Assembly (NCBI RefSeq): GCF_011075055.1
Contig: NC_058137.1
Coordinates: 12,571,463 to 12,635,462 of the forward strand
Length of the DNA stretch: 64,000 nucleotides
Origin: Mangifera indica
Taxonomy: Eukaryota > Streptophyta > Magnoliopsida > Sapindales > Anacardiaceae
Direction of reading: 5' to 3'
Positions 49,064 to 60,009 of the stretch are shown here, in pieces; positions within the stretch are counted from its first letter, which is position 1; every line of letters starts with the position of its first letter. The notes under the pieces are model-generated. The model saw only the letters and a program-made list of their open reading frames with translations, ran no database searches and had not been told where the DNA came from. Made by a program: the position numbers and the translations under genes.

Positions 49064-49650
49064 TGTTGTACACTATCTCTTTTGAGACTTAAGGATGACC
49101 TATTTATTAGACATTATTTTTTACATTAATTTTTTTTGTAACTCTCTTGTAAGTGTTAATGGTAACTATTATTCCTTTGTAACTCCCTTTTAAAAGGATA
49201 TTATGTTAAATTTTTGTAACTCTCTTTTAAGAGTTAATGATGCTCATTATATTTATAATTTTGTAACTTTCTTTTGAATGTTAATGATGACCATTATGTT
49301 TATAATTTTGAAACTTTCTTTTAAGAGTTAATGACTATTTTGTTTATTTTTTTAAGCTTTTTTTAAAGTTAATGATAATTATTAAAGTGATAGTTAATTA
49401 AAGATCAAATGCAGTAATTATTTTTTCTTGATAATAGAAAACAATTTTTTGTTTTTTGATTAACATACCTACAAATGAAAAGTCCCTAACCTAATCAATA
49501 TAAAAGGTATGTGACAACACCATCATTGTATTGTCATTTTGCACTTCACTAGTATAGGCTAGAAAACATTCAAAAGAAAACTGAGAGTTTGTGTTTTATT
49601 GCTTTACTTGAATAACGATGACTAGAGCGTTAGGTATGTTTTTTTATTGT
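49064..49650 (+). repeat. 3' LTR of Copia C
   Basis: Begins TGTTGTACAC after the polypurine tract and matches the shortened 5' LTR at 36005. The 3' boundary is not determined because the other LTR is incomplete. Confidence 0.65.
49138..49395 (+). repeat. ~48-bp tandem repeat inside Copia C 3' LTR
   Basis: Five to six units of GTAACTCTCTTTTAAGAGTTAATG followed by an ATT-rich half. Each unit contains a small inverted repeat (CTCTTTTAAGAG). The 5' LTR holds one unit only. Confidence 0.8.
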
Positions 49651-50548
49651 GCATATTCAATAAATAGATAAATAACAATATTGCTTTCAATAGCTTAAAG
49701 GGGTATACTTCATGATGAAGTTTGACTTATATATGTTGATGGTGTGGGACTATGCACTAATGAGTAATACACTAAATTTGGGAGACTTAGGTGCAAGAAT
49801 ATAAATAGATATGATAGAATAGGTGGAAAGCATACAATTTTTATGTGATTCAACCAAAAAAGTTAATAGGCTATACTGAAAATGTTGTTATTACCTTGGT
49901 ATAATATAAAATTATAATGTGATTAGAAAATAACAATATTATTAAGTTTTTTAAAGTAAAAAAATCATATGATCCATCTCTCTTTCTCACTATTTTATAT
50001 TTATATTAATGAGAGTTACAGTTACATTAGTTTAGAATACTGCAAAGGTTAATAGTATAATATATAAATACTGTAATGGTCTCAATATGATAGAAGAGTA
50101 ATTATATTTTAATTATAATTATCGAATTTGAGAAGGATGATTTATTGACGATAGAAAATACTTATTTAATGTCTAAAGATTGTTGTGATTGTGGTGAAAT
50201 TGATTTTTATTTTTATTTCATGGCTTCTAAAAGAGAAGACATTTTTCTCAAGGTTTGTCCTACGAGTTGTGATTAGTTGGAATGAAACTTATTTATTGAT
50301 CACTATTCGTGGCTAAAAATTATATTCAAAAGTTGACTTGAAGAAGAATTTCGACTACATATACAATGAGTAAATATTAATTCTTCATTTGTCATATCTA
50401 GTTTGTTTGTTTACTATGAAGCCCGCAAGAAAAATGATTTAAATTAAAAATTGATGCAAAATTTATAATAAGAATAATCTTTTCGTGGGACTTATAAAAT
50501 AATTGTTATTAGTATTTTTATCATGGCTTGAAGATTGTCTCCATAGAT
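49651..50548. other. AT-rich spacer
   Basis: I see no gene, element end or repeat here beyond short A/T runs. Confidence 0.4.
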
Positions 50549-51198
50549 AATTTAAAGCCAAAAGACTATGTTCCACCTAAAGTTTGTTGAAATAACAAAT
50601 TTTTACCCTTTAACTTTCAAAAAGCCGAATTTCCATCCATCATTCACTTTTGTTAGGGAATTATGTTTAGTGAAATGATAAGAAAGTTATTTTGTATAGA
50701 CTTTTCTTTTTTTTTTTCCTTATTGTTTTTATTCTTCTTTTTCCCTTATTTTTTCTATTTTCCCTTTCCAAAAGTTTAAGGGGAAAATTATAATTTAAAA
50801 AAATTAAATGTGTTAATGAAAATATTAAGGGGTATTTGGAAATTAAAAACGTTCAATGGTGATTTTGAGAATATTAAAATTTTAATATATTTCTCAGTAG
50901 TTTCATAAATGACAGTTACACTCTAAAAGAACTGATTTAAACAAAATATTTTAAAATTGATTAAAATTCTAATATTTTTTAAGAGTTTAAGTGATAAAAT
51001 TCTAAACTGTCAATAACAATTTGGTAATTTGATATTTATATTAAGTGTTAATATCAATTTTATAATTTCGATAAAAGACAAAGCAATCATTTTTAGAATA
51101 ACTTAACAGATTCACTAATAAAATTAAATGATGGGTGAAAGTTTAACTTTTTAAACCTAAAAGGTGGGAATATAGTCATTTGGCCTAATCTAAAATTA
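50549..51198. mobile_element. MITE-like element with ~110-bp inverted ends
   Basis: 650 bp, non-coding. The left arm (TAATTTAAAGCCAAAAGACTATG..., 50549 onward) and the complement of the right arm (ending 51198) share GCCAAANGACTATNTTCC, CACCTNNAGGTTT-like and CCATCATTNANTTTTNTTAG blocks in order. The outer motif resembles the ends of small Mutator-related MITEs common in dicots. Target duplication not established. Confidence 0.65.
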
Positions 51199-53872
51199 TT
51201 GATACATAAACTTAGTATTGTGAACAAGAATATGGTCCTCTCAATATAAATATTAGCTTGTCTTACATAGAAAAGGGACTTCTATGAATAAAACTTTGAT
51301 GTTATTTCATAATTATTATTATTAATTGTTTAAATCACATATACTTAATACAAAATTGATCATATATAGCTTATGCATTAAAATACTCTAACAAGTTAGG
51401 TCATGAATAAAATTGATCATAACATTATCATATATAGTAATGAGTTTTTATTATATGAACAATATTATATATCACCAAGTTTTGTAAAAAAAAATAATAA
51501 TACTATGATCTTCATTTTTTTTTTTCTATCTATTTATCGAAATAGCAAATAATTTTCTTATATAATCTAACAAACAATTTAAGTAAAGTATATTGAACTA
51601 GTTAAATAATGTTATTTTTGTCTTTCAAAATTTTAAAAATAGAATAAAAATTAATCTAAGATAGATTGTGCGCATGTGAAAGTTCATGATGTATATTTGG
51701 ATGACTTTGTGGAATATTATAATTTCTAAAATTTTATAAACCTATGGATATAAATAGTACCTTATATTTGCAATCAAGTATTTGAATGATAGTTCATTTC
51801 ATTGTACACAAAAAGATAATTAAATAATGAATAAAGCAAATTATAATTAACATTGTCTCATTAGCTTACACCAATTAACATATAATTCTACCATTAATTG
51901 ATGATATAATTAACATATAATTAATAGTATTACAAGTTTATTTATTACCATTAGATCGAATGAGTCTTCATCATTAATTAAAATGGAGGAATGATTATTT
52001 ACACAGGTAAAAAGAAAGAAATTTTCTTCTTTTAATAACTATTTACCTCATCGAAAATTAGGTAAGATTTTGGAGATAACAAAAACTCTTTCATGACTAA
52101 GTTTTATTTTTAAATTTATGAATTAAAATGTAATACTTGACAATGGCATCAAGTAATACTTAAGGTGGAGGAGAGCTACCACCAAGTTTGATGATGAGAT
52201 CAAAGATATCCTTTCAGATTTTGTCCTAAATTTGAGGGCATGATTTCATTTATTGGTGTATAATTTGTTGTAGCACATATTAGCATAATATATGAATTAA
52301 TATAAATATAATATATTGACCTGGTGACACATCTTGTGTAATGACATAATGGCTATGTTTTATATTGACTTAGTGACATACTTACAATACTTTTTATAGT
52401 TTAGATTGATAGGGGTGTTATTATAATATTTTAAATTTAAAAAAATGATAATTAATTACATTTTATTATAATATTTAGATAAAATGCTATAAATGCCTTT
52501 TAATTATTAAAATTAATAGTTCACTTTGATATGCCTTTCAATTTAAGTCACCTTAGAAATATACCTATAATAAAATATCACAGTTATCATATATTACAGA
52601 AATTACGTGACAAGTAATATAGAAGTATTTTTAATTCCCACTTTAATCTTAAATATTGAAATAATTTTAAAATAAAAATATTTTTATTATCAATTTAATA
52701 TTAAATAATTTAAAAATATATAATTGTTTTAAAATGATAACTTGAAAAAATAATTTAATTATTTAAATTCATAATTTGATAACATAAAAAAATTTAATAT
52801 ATTATTAATATGGAGAAAATATTTTAAAAAATACTTAAAAATATTAATTTATTCCATTAATTTAAAATGGTATTTAAGAAAAATAATATTTTAATATTGA
52901 TTTATTAATATCAATAAAATAAAATAATTATTTATAAATTTTATCAAATATAATCATAGTTTATACGTAATAATATTTGAAGATTATATGCTTTTGTGAA
53001 TAATATTGGTAATAAAATATCTTGAAGATAATATGTTTTTATGAATAATATTGGTATTAAAATATTTCCAAACTAAACACATCTAAAAATAGACCATAAT
53101 AATTTTTGCCCAAATCAATTATAATTTTTCAAACGTGATACAACAAACAGAGGAAATTATATTCATACGAGGAAATTCATTACAAATAAAAAACAAATAA
53201 TTGTTTTAAAATGATAACTTGAAAAAATAATTTAATTAATTAAATTCATAATTTGTAGTTTGTATATAATATTTATTAAATTGTAATCTAAAAATTTCAT
53301 TTAGTTTGATTTTAGTTTAACTTTTGGATTGTTAAATTAAATTTGTAAGTGTAGTCCTTATATTAAATTTGTGAAATTTAATTTGGTTTTAGGCCTAATT
53401 ATTTGATTGGTTAAATTTTATTTACTATTTTTCAATTGAGGGCAATAATATTATACAAACTATATTGAGTTTGCAGCATCTAATTACCATCGTTTGTTTT
53501 TGTTTGGTCCACATCAATAATCAGTCGGCTGATTTTTCCAATTAAAGCACTCTTTCGCAGCGACAATAATACCTTCAACGAATTTTCTGAATAACCAAAA
53601 GAAAATTTCTCCGACAAGTTGTGAGAAATAAATCATTGCGTCACAGTTTAGTTGCGAACTTTCACATTTCTTCGATGTTGGATTCTGACTAATTGTCCAT
53701 TTGACGCTGTCATTATGGCCAGTTGTTTTTGTACCAATTTGAAGTTCTACTCGTTTGGTTAAAATTGTACAGACCGATGACTTTGAATGAAGCATATAAA
53801 GGTTAACTTTCCTATTGCTTTTTAGAATTTTCTTTCAGTTATTGGCCTTCCTTGCATTAGCCCTATGGCAAG
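51199..53872. other. Very AT-rich spacer with local duplications
   Basis: No gene supported. Two local duplications stand out: a ~45-bp tandem pair at 52979-53062 (GAATAATATTGGTA in each) and a ~58-bp direct repeat at about 52720 and 53198 sharing TTGTTTTAAAATGATAACTT. Confidence 0.5.
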
Positions 53873-54074
53873 TGCTAGAATATATCATCAGAATAAAATC
53901 TTCCCCATAACTTACCTTCAATATTCAACTCAAAATCAGAAGATGATTTAGATTTATAGTAATTAATAGTGTGGTTAATGAGACATGAATTTTAAATTGT
54001 TAATGAGAAAGCAATATTCGGTGGTCTCCTTTTCATTTTCTTTTTATTCTTAATGTAAAACCTAGTCCTATTCA
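53873..54074 (+). repeat. Possible 5' LTR of Copia E
   Basis: About 200 bp from TGCTAGAATATATC to CTATTCA, where the adjacent primer site fixes the right end. The left end is inferred from a TGNTAGAATATAT start common in short Copia LTRs. Confidence 0.4.
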
Positions 54075-54087
54075 TGGTATTAGAGCC
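54075..54087 (+). other. Primer-binding site of Copia E
   Basis: TGGTATTAGAGCC, initiator tRNA-Met type with one C-to-T change. Confidence 0.75.
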
Positions 54088-54285
54088 AAGAAGACTAGCA
54101 TCGTAATTCTATGACTAATTTTTCAACTATTCCCTCTCTCCACAACAATAAACCTTAGATAAGAAATTTGGGCATTTTTTAAATCAGAACCATTTTCTAC
54201 TATACCGTCCTTGACTTTACAAGCCATCCCTCCAAAACTCACACATATTAACTACCATTTCTGAAAATCATAGATCCTATATGCG

Positions 54286-54881
54286 GTGAGAGCTCATGAC
54301 CTTGAAGATCACCTAACAAGCCTGTGTGCATGTCCAACTCAATTCTATAGCGTTCAAGTAGATGAGTCTTATTTGAGCTTTAGTAAGATCAAAAAACCTC
54401 ATCTTGACTATATGCAGCATAAAAGAATAGACAAGATACTTGTTAATTGGTTGCTTGCTTCGATCTTTGAGAGCATGTTTAGTGTGATATCTAAACATCA
54501 GTATGCCTCTGAAATGTGGAATAAATTAGAACATGAGTTTGCAAGTGAACTTAAGTCTCAGTTACTCACAAGTATATGTGATCCTTAAACTTGATGTCAC
54601 TAGACAGTCTCGCGAAAAGATTAATAGAGGATTCATCACTCATCAAGCATAAGAGATGATATCCCACATAAGAATACTAAAAGACATCATAACCACTCAA
54701 ATTTGTGGCCACAGTGGGATTGGGTTACAACTCAGTCCAAGTTGTTTGATTATCGATATGTATCACTTCATATCAAACAATCACTAAAATAAACACGCAT
54801 CTGTGTCTCAGCTTTTAGAGATATTGATTGACAAAGAGATCGAATTGTAGGCAACTATGTTATTAACAAAGTCGAGAGTAG
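54286..54881 (+). pseudogene. Copia E gag pseudogene
   Basis: Open frame 54286-54588 with LRAHDLEDHLTS-like start (RAHDLEDHLTSLCACP), NWLLASIFESMFSVI, YASEMWNKLEHEFAS and LKSQLLTSI, which are landmarks of the Copia Gag core near its N-terminal half. Beyond the stop, scattered CCHC-like Cys and His codons (54700-54770) can be read with frame changes. Truncated before the solo LTR. Confidence 0.75.
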
Positions 54882-54894
54882 TTTTGTAACACCC

Positions 54895-56831
54895 ACAGGT
54901 ACATCTGAAGGGCATTATAGTTATTTTCTGATGTTAATATTCATGTATAATTCATTTAATGTGAAATAAATGATAAAATATGTATTTCAGGTAAGGGGTA
55001 TTTATACATGGGGTTGTCACATCTGTGTGTCAATTCCCACAATAATTGGATAAGATGAGCATTGTGTTATTTGAAATTTGAGTGACATATGACCATGTGT
55101 GGGGAAGACAAATGTCTGTATGCAACGTTATGTGCTGATAGTTTAAATAAAACATGTTGTACTAATTTTGAGGTTGAACTATTGGTATTAAATGCAGGAC
55201 TTTTGGTAAGGTTTTTTGGTGAGGCAATTGGCAGCAATTTTAGAGAGAAGAAGGGCTACTAATCATTTTGATTTTCTTACTATAGAATATTCAGGTAAGT
55301 AAGATACTTTACCCGAGGATTTATTCTCTGTCATTATACGTTTAAATTAAGGATATATGATATTTGAATCATAATGTTTATTTGATTTTTCATGAGCTAC
55401 CAATCAGATGGTGATTATTCTATGATTGTGAGGCTTTCATTTGGTGCATAATTTGTTAGATTATTCATGCCTATTACTATGGATGATTGTAAGTTGTTTG
55501 TTAGTTTTGTGATGTTTAATGATGCCAAATTGTGGATAAGGCTATACGTTGTTTTGTTAAGATTAGCTTGAAATTATTGTTTAATCAAATTCTCTTGATT
55601 GAATGGATTACGTGGAATTATGTTGAACCTTTTTAGTATGTAGTTGTTTACTTGTGGATCAACTAGGTAAATGTTTCTGATGAGTTAACTTAGAGAAAAC
55701 ATTGAAATAAACTAGGAATCGAAATTAAGTTTCTTTGATTTTTTTTAACACATAGTTGTATGGTATGTGACATAAACCTATATGCATGGAACCCAAATTT
55801 CAGTTTAAGTTTTTTGATTATCCAATTTGAGTGGGGTAAAATGACTAAAATTCCTTTGATAAGTACACAAGTCAAAGTGGGGATGATTAGGGTGAAAGTT
55901 GTCGAGGTGATTTGTGTCTTGAGACATATGTATGCTAAAAGTTATAAGGTTGTTATGAGGGGACACCATGAGTATATACTCACTACATCGTCTATAATAA
56001 GACATGTCCGTAGTAGGATACAATACCTGTAATAGGGTACTAGCTCACAGTAGAGCCAGTTAAGATGATGTTTGGTAGTCTAATAATGGTGTAGGTGAAT
56101 TAACTATAAAATAAGTGCTTACATGGCCAAAGTGTCAAATCCCTTTACTCGATCTAGTTTGATTAGCTTAGTATACAACTATGATACGTAGCTTCAAAAT
56201 GATAGTGCTTTTACTTAGAGATGTTATGACCCCACTAATTAGGGATCTGAAGAGTGATTTCTTAGTGACCAAGTATGACATAGTTCGATTCGAGGGGTTA
56301 TGATAAATAGCCTAGATATTTCCTAGCATTGTATCAGTTATAAATGTGAGATATATGACCTATTATCATTTTAATAGAAGTTTAGTGATAGACTATAGAT
56401 GACAAAGTAACATTGGTTAAGCTAAAGACATTTTAGAGATTATATAAAAGTTGATAATAGAGTTTCCTACTTATTGAGTGTTTTGTCACTCACTCCTATA
56501 TATTTATGTGAGCAAGTCCAGGTGATCTTAATGGCTATGAGACAAGACAATTAGCTAGCATAGAGTAGTGGACAACATCTCTATCATTTTAATTATTGAT
56601 TACTTCATGTATTTAGATTTTTTTTTGATGCATTTGGCTACACATCTTGTGATATTATAATTAATGGTTTTTTTTTATGCCTTTTAACATGTTTCTGCTG
56701 GTTGATGATGTAAAGGTATTTTAGTAATTTTAATATTATGATGTAGTTTTGAGTTTAATTGATTAAGTTTAAAGTTCATGCATGCTCATATAACGTAAGG
56801 TATGACATATTCTTTTAAAGGGGGTGTTAAA
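54895..56831 (+). repeat. Solo Gypsy-type LTR
   Basis: 1937 bp bounded by TGTAACACCC and GGGTGTTAAA (one mismatch to a perfect inverted end) and flanked by AGTTT (54890-54894) and AGTTC (56832-56836), a 4-of-5 target duplication. No internal coding sequence. The CACTCAATAAGT motif, also in the Gypsy H LTRs, occurs in opposite orientation near 56472. Best explained by LTR-LTR recombination removing the body. Confidence 0.8.
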
Positions 56832-56836
56832 AGTTC

Positions 56837-57565
56837 ATTGACATTTTATCAGTTAGCTAGCCACCATGAGTTGTTAAAGGCTAATCTTGATCTAATTTGT
56901 ATTTGACCTGAATCTTGATACTATCAGTTCGATAAAGAGTTTATAGGCCATATACATATAGAAGTTTATTCAAAATGTTAGGCATTGAGTTATTTGGTGA
57001 TAATCTTGGTGTACAAAGAGTGGTGTGAATTTTGAATCATACTAGGCTTGTCTAATAGGATTGAATAAGCTTATATTGACTTTTACTTAAATAGGAACGA
57101 GCAGTCATGTGACATGAATGACCGTTCCTGTTAAGTAAAGGAGAACAAGTGTGCCTGCCTTTAGTGCATGATTGTTGATAGTGTTCTTTATTTATATGAA
57201 CATGATTTTAGAATTTAGAAGTGTTCACTGCAGACTTTAGCATGCATGGCTCCTAATACACATACTATCCATAGAGCCCTAAAAGCCTTTAATGCATAGC
57301 TAAGCCTCTCCAAGTTCGTGTTTCACATAGATACCAAGGTGTCACTTCATTGTGGGTTGGATAACATTCTTATAAGCCATATAAAGATTTGGATTAGCCA
57401 TCTAATGCAAGTATGATATTCTTAAACACCTTATGGATGTTTAATTGCATGTTCATGAAATTATTCTCTGTAGCATGATCTTTGGTGGGGTTTTCGAGTT
57501 TCTCTAATTAAATTTTTGTAATGTATTCTATTGCCCTATCGATATCTAGTGACTTAAAAACCTAA
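56837..57565. other. Spacer, perhaps LTR of Copia F
   Basis: No coding region recognised. Its right end next to a primer-site-like motif suggests that at least part is an LTR, but its start cannot be seen. Confidence 0.35.
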
Positions 57566-57568
57566 TAG

Positions 57569-57584
57569 TGATATTAGAACTATC
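57569..57584 (+). other. Possible primer-binding site of Copia F
   Basis: TGATATTAGAACTATC resembles TGGTATCAGAGC plus flank after G-to-A and C-to-T changes. It lies about 1 kb before a gag remnant. Confidence 0.35.
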
Positions 57585-58518
57585 ATTTAGGAGTAAGTTC
57601 ATGAAATTCATACCTTATTTTTTGATTAATCGTATTTATATGTATTTGTTGATGCATATTCATATATTGAAAATCAATCAGTTTTATAATAACCTATAAA
57701 GACAATTTGCGATTGTGTTGCACAATCATTGATTCTTATGTCATAATGTAAAGATATGTTAATTTATTGAGTTTTGATTTCTAACTTTTTGCTTGAGAAT
57801 TGTGAATATTTTGTAGGTTGAAAAATTTGGTAGATTGCCTCTTATGTTTCACATTGTTGCATGAAATTGCCCTTGATACATGTTGTTGTGTGCCTTGAGG
57901 GTCTCTATTGGTATGAGGATGACATTCATGCCATGTTTGTATTTTGGGATGTAATTTTTCATTTTGACAATAGGGTCTGCACGTCCTACATTTTCTCTTT
58001 TTTTCTTATTGTGCTTTTTTTCTTATCTAATTCCCTTCGAATGTTATTCAAGGTTTCTTACTCTTGAAGAATGAAAATGAAGGAGGAATCTTGAAGATCC
58101 TAAAAAACAGGACTAGGTTGACCAGTGAAACTCCTTATGACTCGAAAACCTTGACATTAGAATAAAGTTATATGCCGACACATTTTATTTTATGTTGTAG
58201 AATGCATGCTTAATTAAAACCTCACATGGAGACTAAAATTGGATCAATAAATTAATTAAATTACTAATGCCTTATGATTTTGTAATTGTAGACCAAAATA
58301 AACCACCATGATAACAACATAGTAATCAATTCTTGAAAAGGAAAATAGGTTCACTGGAGGCAATTTCACTAACTAATATCGAAATCTCTAGATTGTACTA
58401 CATCAAGAGAAGAAGTTATATATTCGAGAGGAGTTGTTACCCCATACATTTGGTCATGATGTCACCCAAGAGTAAAAGGATATCTTTAACAGGTATCTTC
58501 ATGGAGGTTCAATGACTA

Positions 58519-58773
58519 ATGTTGTCCTTCATGTTACCTATGTTACAAAAACAACATAAAGAGATAAATGTGCCATCTATTATTACTTACCTTCTTGAGT
58601 TGTATAACACTAGTGCAAGGGCCAAATGTTATGAGGTGTCGAATGCATTGTATGATTGCAAACTCTCTAAAAGAGGCCAAGTTGAAGTGTTAAAGTGCAT
58701 AAGACTGAAAATAAATAAAAAGAAACAAAACGGTGCATTTTGGATAGTTTTCCAAAACGTAATGTTTCATTGA
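58519..58773 (+). pseudogene. Copia F gag fragment
   Basis: Short open frame with YLLELYNTSARAKCYEVSNAL, YDCKLSKRGQVEVLKCIRL. The spacing of Leu-Tyr, Arg-Ala, Tyr-Glu-Val, Ala-Leu and Lys-Leu fits the middle helices of a Copia Gag that binds neighbouring subunits. Both sides are decayed; it is cut by the LTR of Gypsy G at 58845. Confidence 0.5.
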
Positions 58774-59100
58774 ACTTTAGTTGAAGATTGAAGAAGGGTT
58801 TTTCATTCACTGTTGAAAGATTCTTCTTCTCTGTACGATAGCATTGTAACATCTCCCATCTAATAGGTGTGTTACAGAAAAACAACATGAGTTCTCCTAT
58901 TTTAGAGGGCCCAAGGAATTTTTTTTTCTCTTTTTAATTATGTCCTGTAACACTCCCAATTAGCAATTCACATAAATCAGTCCTACCAATTGACTGAATT
59001 TTTCATCACATAATCATAATAAATAAAATAAGTACATAATAATAACTATCATAAAAAAAATTATCACCCACAGAAACTTTATAACCAATTTTCAAATCTA

Positions 59101-59104
<4 letters not shown>

Positions 59105-59161
<57 letters not shown>
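59105..59161. repeat. (TA)n microsatellite in Gypsy G 3' LTR
   Basis: About 55 bp of alternating TA, at the same LTR position as the 63484-63548 run. Confidence 0.95.
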
Positions 59162-59163
<2 letters not shown>

Positions 59164-59730
59164 CATATACATCATAACATTTAAATCAACAAAATTATGG
59201 TGCCTTCCTCCCTTAGCCTCATGTCTCACTAGTGCTCCCCGGGAATCTTTGCTGCATTTCTTTACCTGTAAAATATTAAATTAAACGGAGTGAGCGACTA
59301 TGGCTCAGTAAGAAAATCATACTCAACACTTAAAGCATTTTATACCAGCATTAATCTTTTCTAATCTTTTTCATATTCAGCGTGTCTGAACTATTTACAA
59401 CAAAATAATTGACACAGAACACGCATTTAACACATATCATAATTCTTTTCTTTCACACATGTATTCATTTCCTTACTATACAGATATGATTCACTCGTTA
59501 AGATTTATGCATGTATGAGTGCCATGACATTTCTATTTTCTGATCGTACATCTTTCTCAACTCTTTATCAGCCACACAGACTTGTATGCATAATTCTAAT
59601 GCAAATGACTTTCATAAAATATTTACTAATTTGTTTCTCTCTCTTTCTCATTGATCGATCTAGACTACATATGATAGTACTTGCAGTCACCATACAAAGT
59701 ATAATTCTCTCTTACACGCATATTTTTTTT

Positions 59731-59957
59731 TCTTTGTTGTCCACACAGTACAACTAATATTTTTTTTTGCTGTCCACACAGTACAGCTGATATTTTTCTT
59801 TTGCTATCCACATAGTACAACTGATATTTTTCTTTGCTGTCCACATAGTACAGCTGATATTTTTCTTTTGCTGTCCACACAGTACAACTGATATTTTTTC
59901 TTTGCTGTCCACACAGTACAATCGATTATTTTATTTGCTGTCCACACAGTACAGCTG
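59731..59957. repeat. ~33-bp minisatellite in Gypsy G LTR region
   Basis: Seven near-identical units of TTTGCTGTCCACACAGTACA plus RCTGATATTTTTC. An apparent minus-strand ORF across it is only the repeat read in frame. Confidence 0.92.
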
Positions 59958-60009
59958 GCGTGTAAGGATTTTAAGTATGTTTTCTGCTTTTCTGTATCAT
60001 ATGAGTCAT

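Larger units (their letters stand above)
36005..49650 (+). mobile_element. Copia retrotransposon C, split by Copia D
   Basis: The + strand parts are a shortened 5' LTR (36005-36140), gag and protease (36182-37270), then after the D insertion integrase, RT and RNase H (46400-48830), a polypurine tract and a 3' LTR from 49064. The halves complement each other in order without overlap. The 3' end near 49650 is approximate. Confidence 0.85.
53873..54881 (+). mobile_element. Copia retrotransposon E, 5' remnant
   Basis: A short probable LTR, a primer site and a broken gag on the + strand, ending next to an inserted solo Gypsy LTR. No pol is recognised beyond. Confidence 0.65.
58845..60000 (-). repeat. 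3' LTR of Gypsy G
   Basis: Begins TGTAACATCTCCC and matches 63228-64000 over its first ~770 bp. Its inner boundary near 60000 is uncertain because the normal 3' internal end is deleted. Confidence 0.75.

Noticed and set aside
53514..53795. 93-codon minus-strand ORF just before Copia E
   Set aside because: Not a family I recognise, no conserved motif, no neighbouring gene structure, and it starts and ends in AT-rich spacer; a chance ORF cannot be excluded.
57861..58067. 68-codon + strand ORF
   Set aside because: Low-complexity hydrophobic translation of T-rich DNA; no match to Copia leader or gag motifs.
59665..59880. Minus-strand ORF with repeated Tyr-Gln-Leu-Tyr-Tyr phrases
   Set aside because: Minisatellite read in frame.
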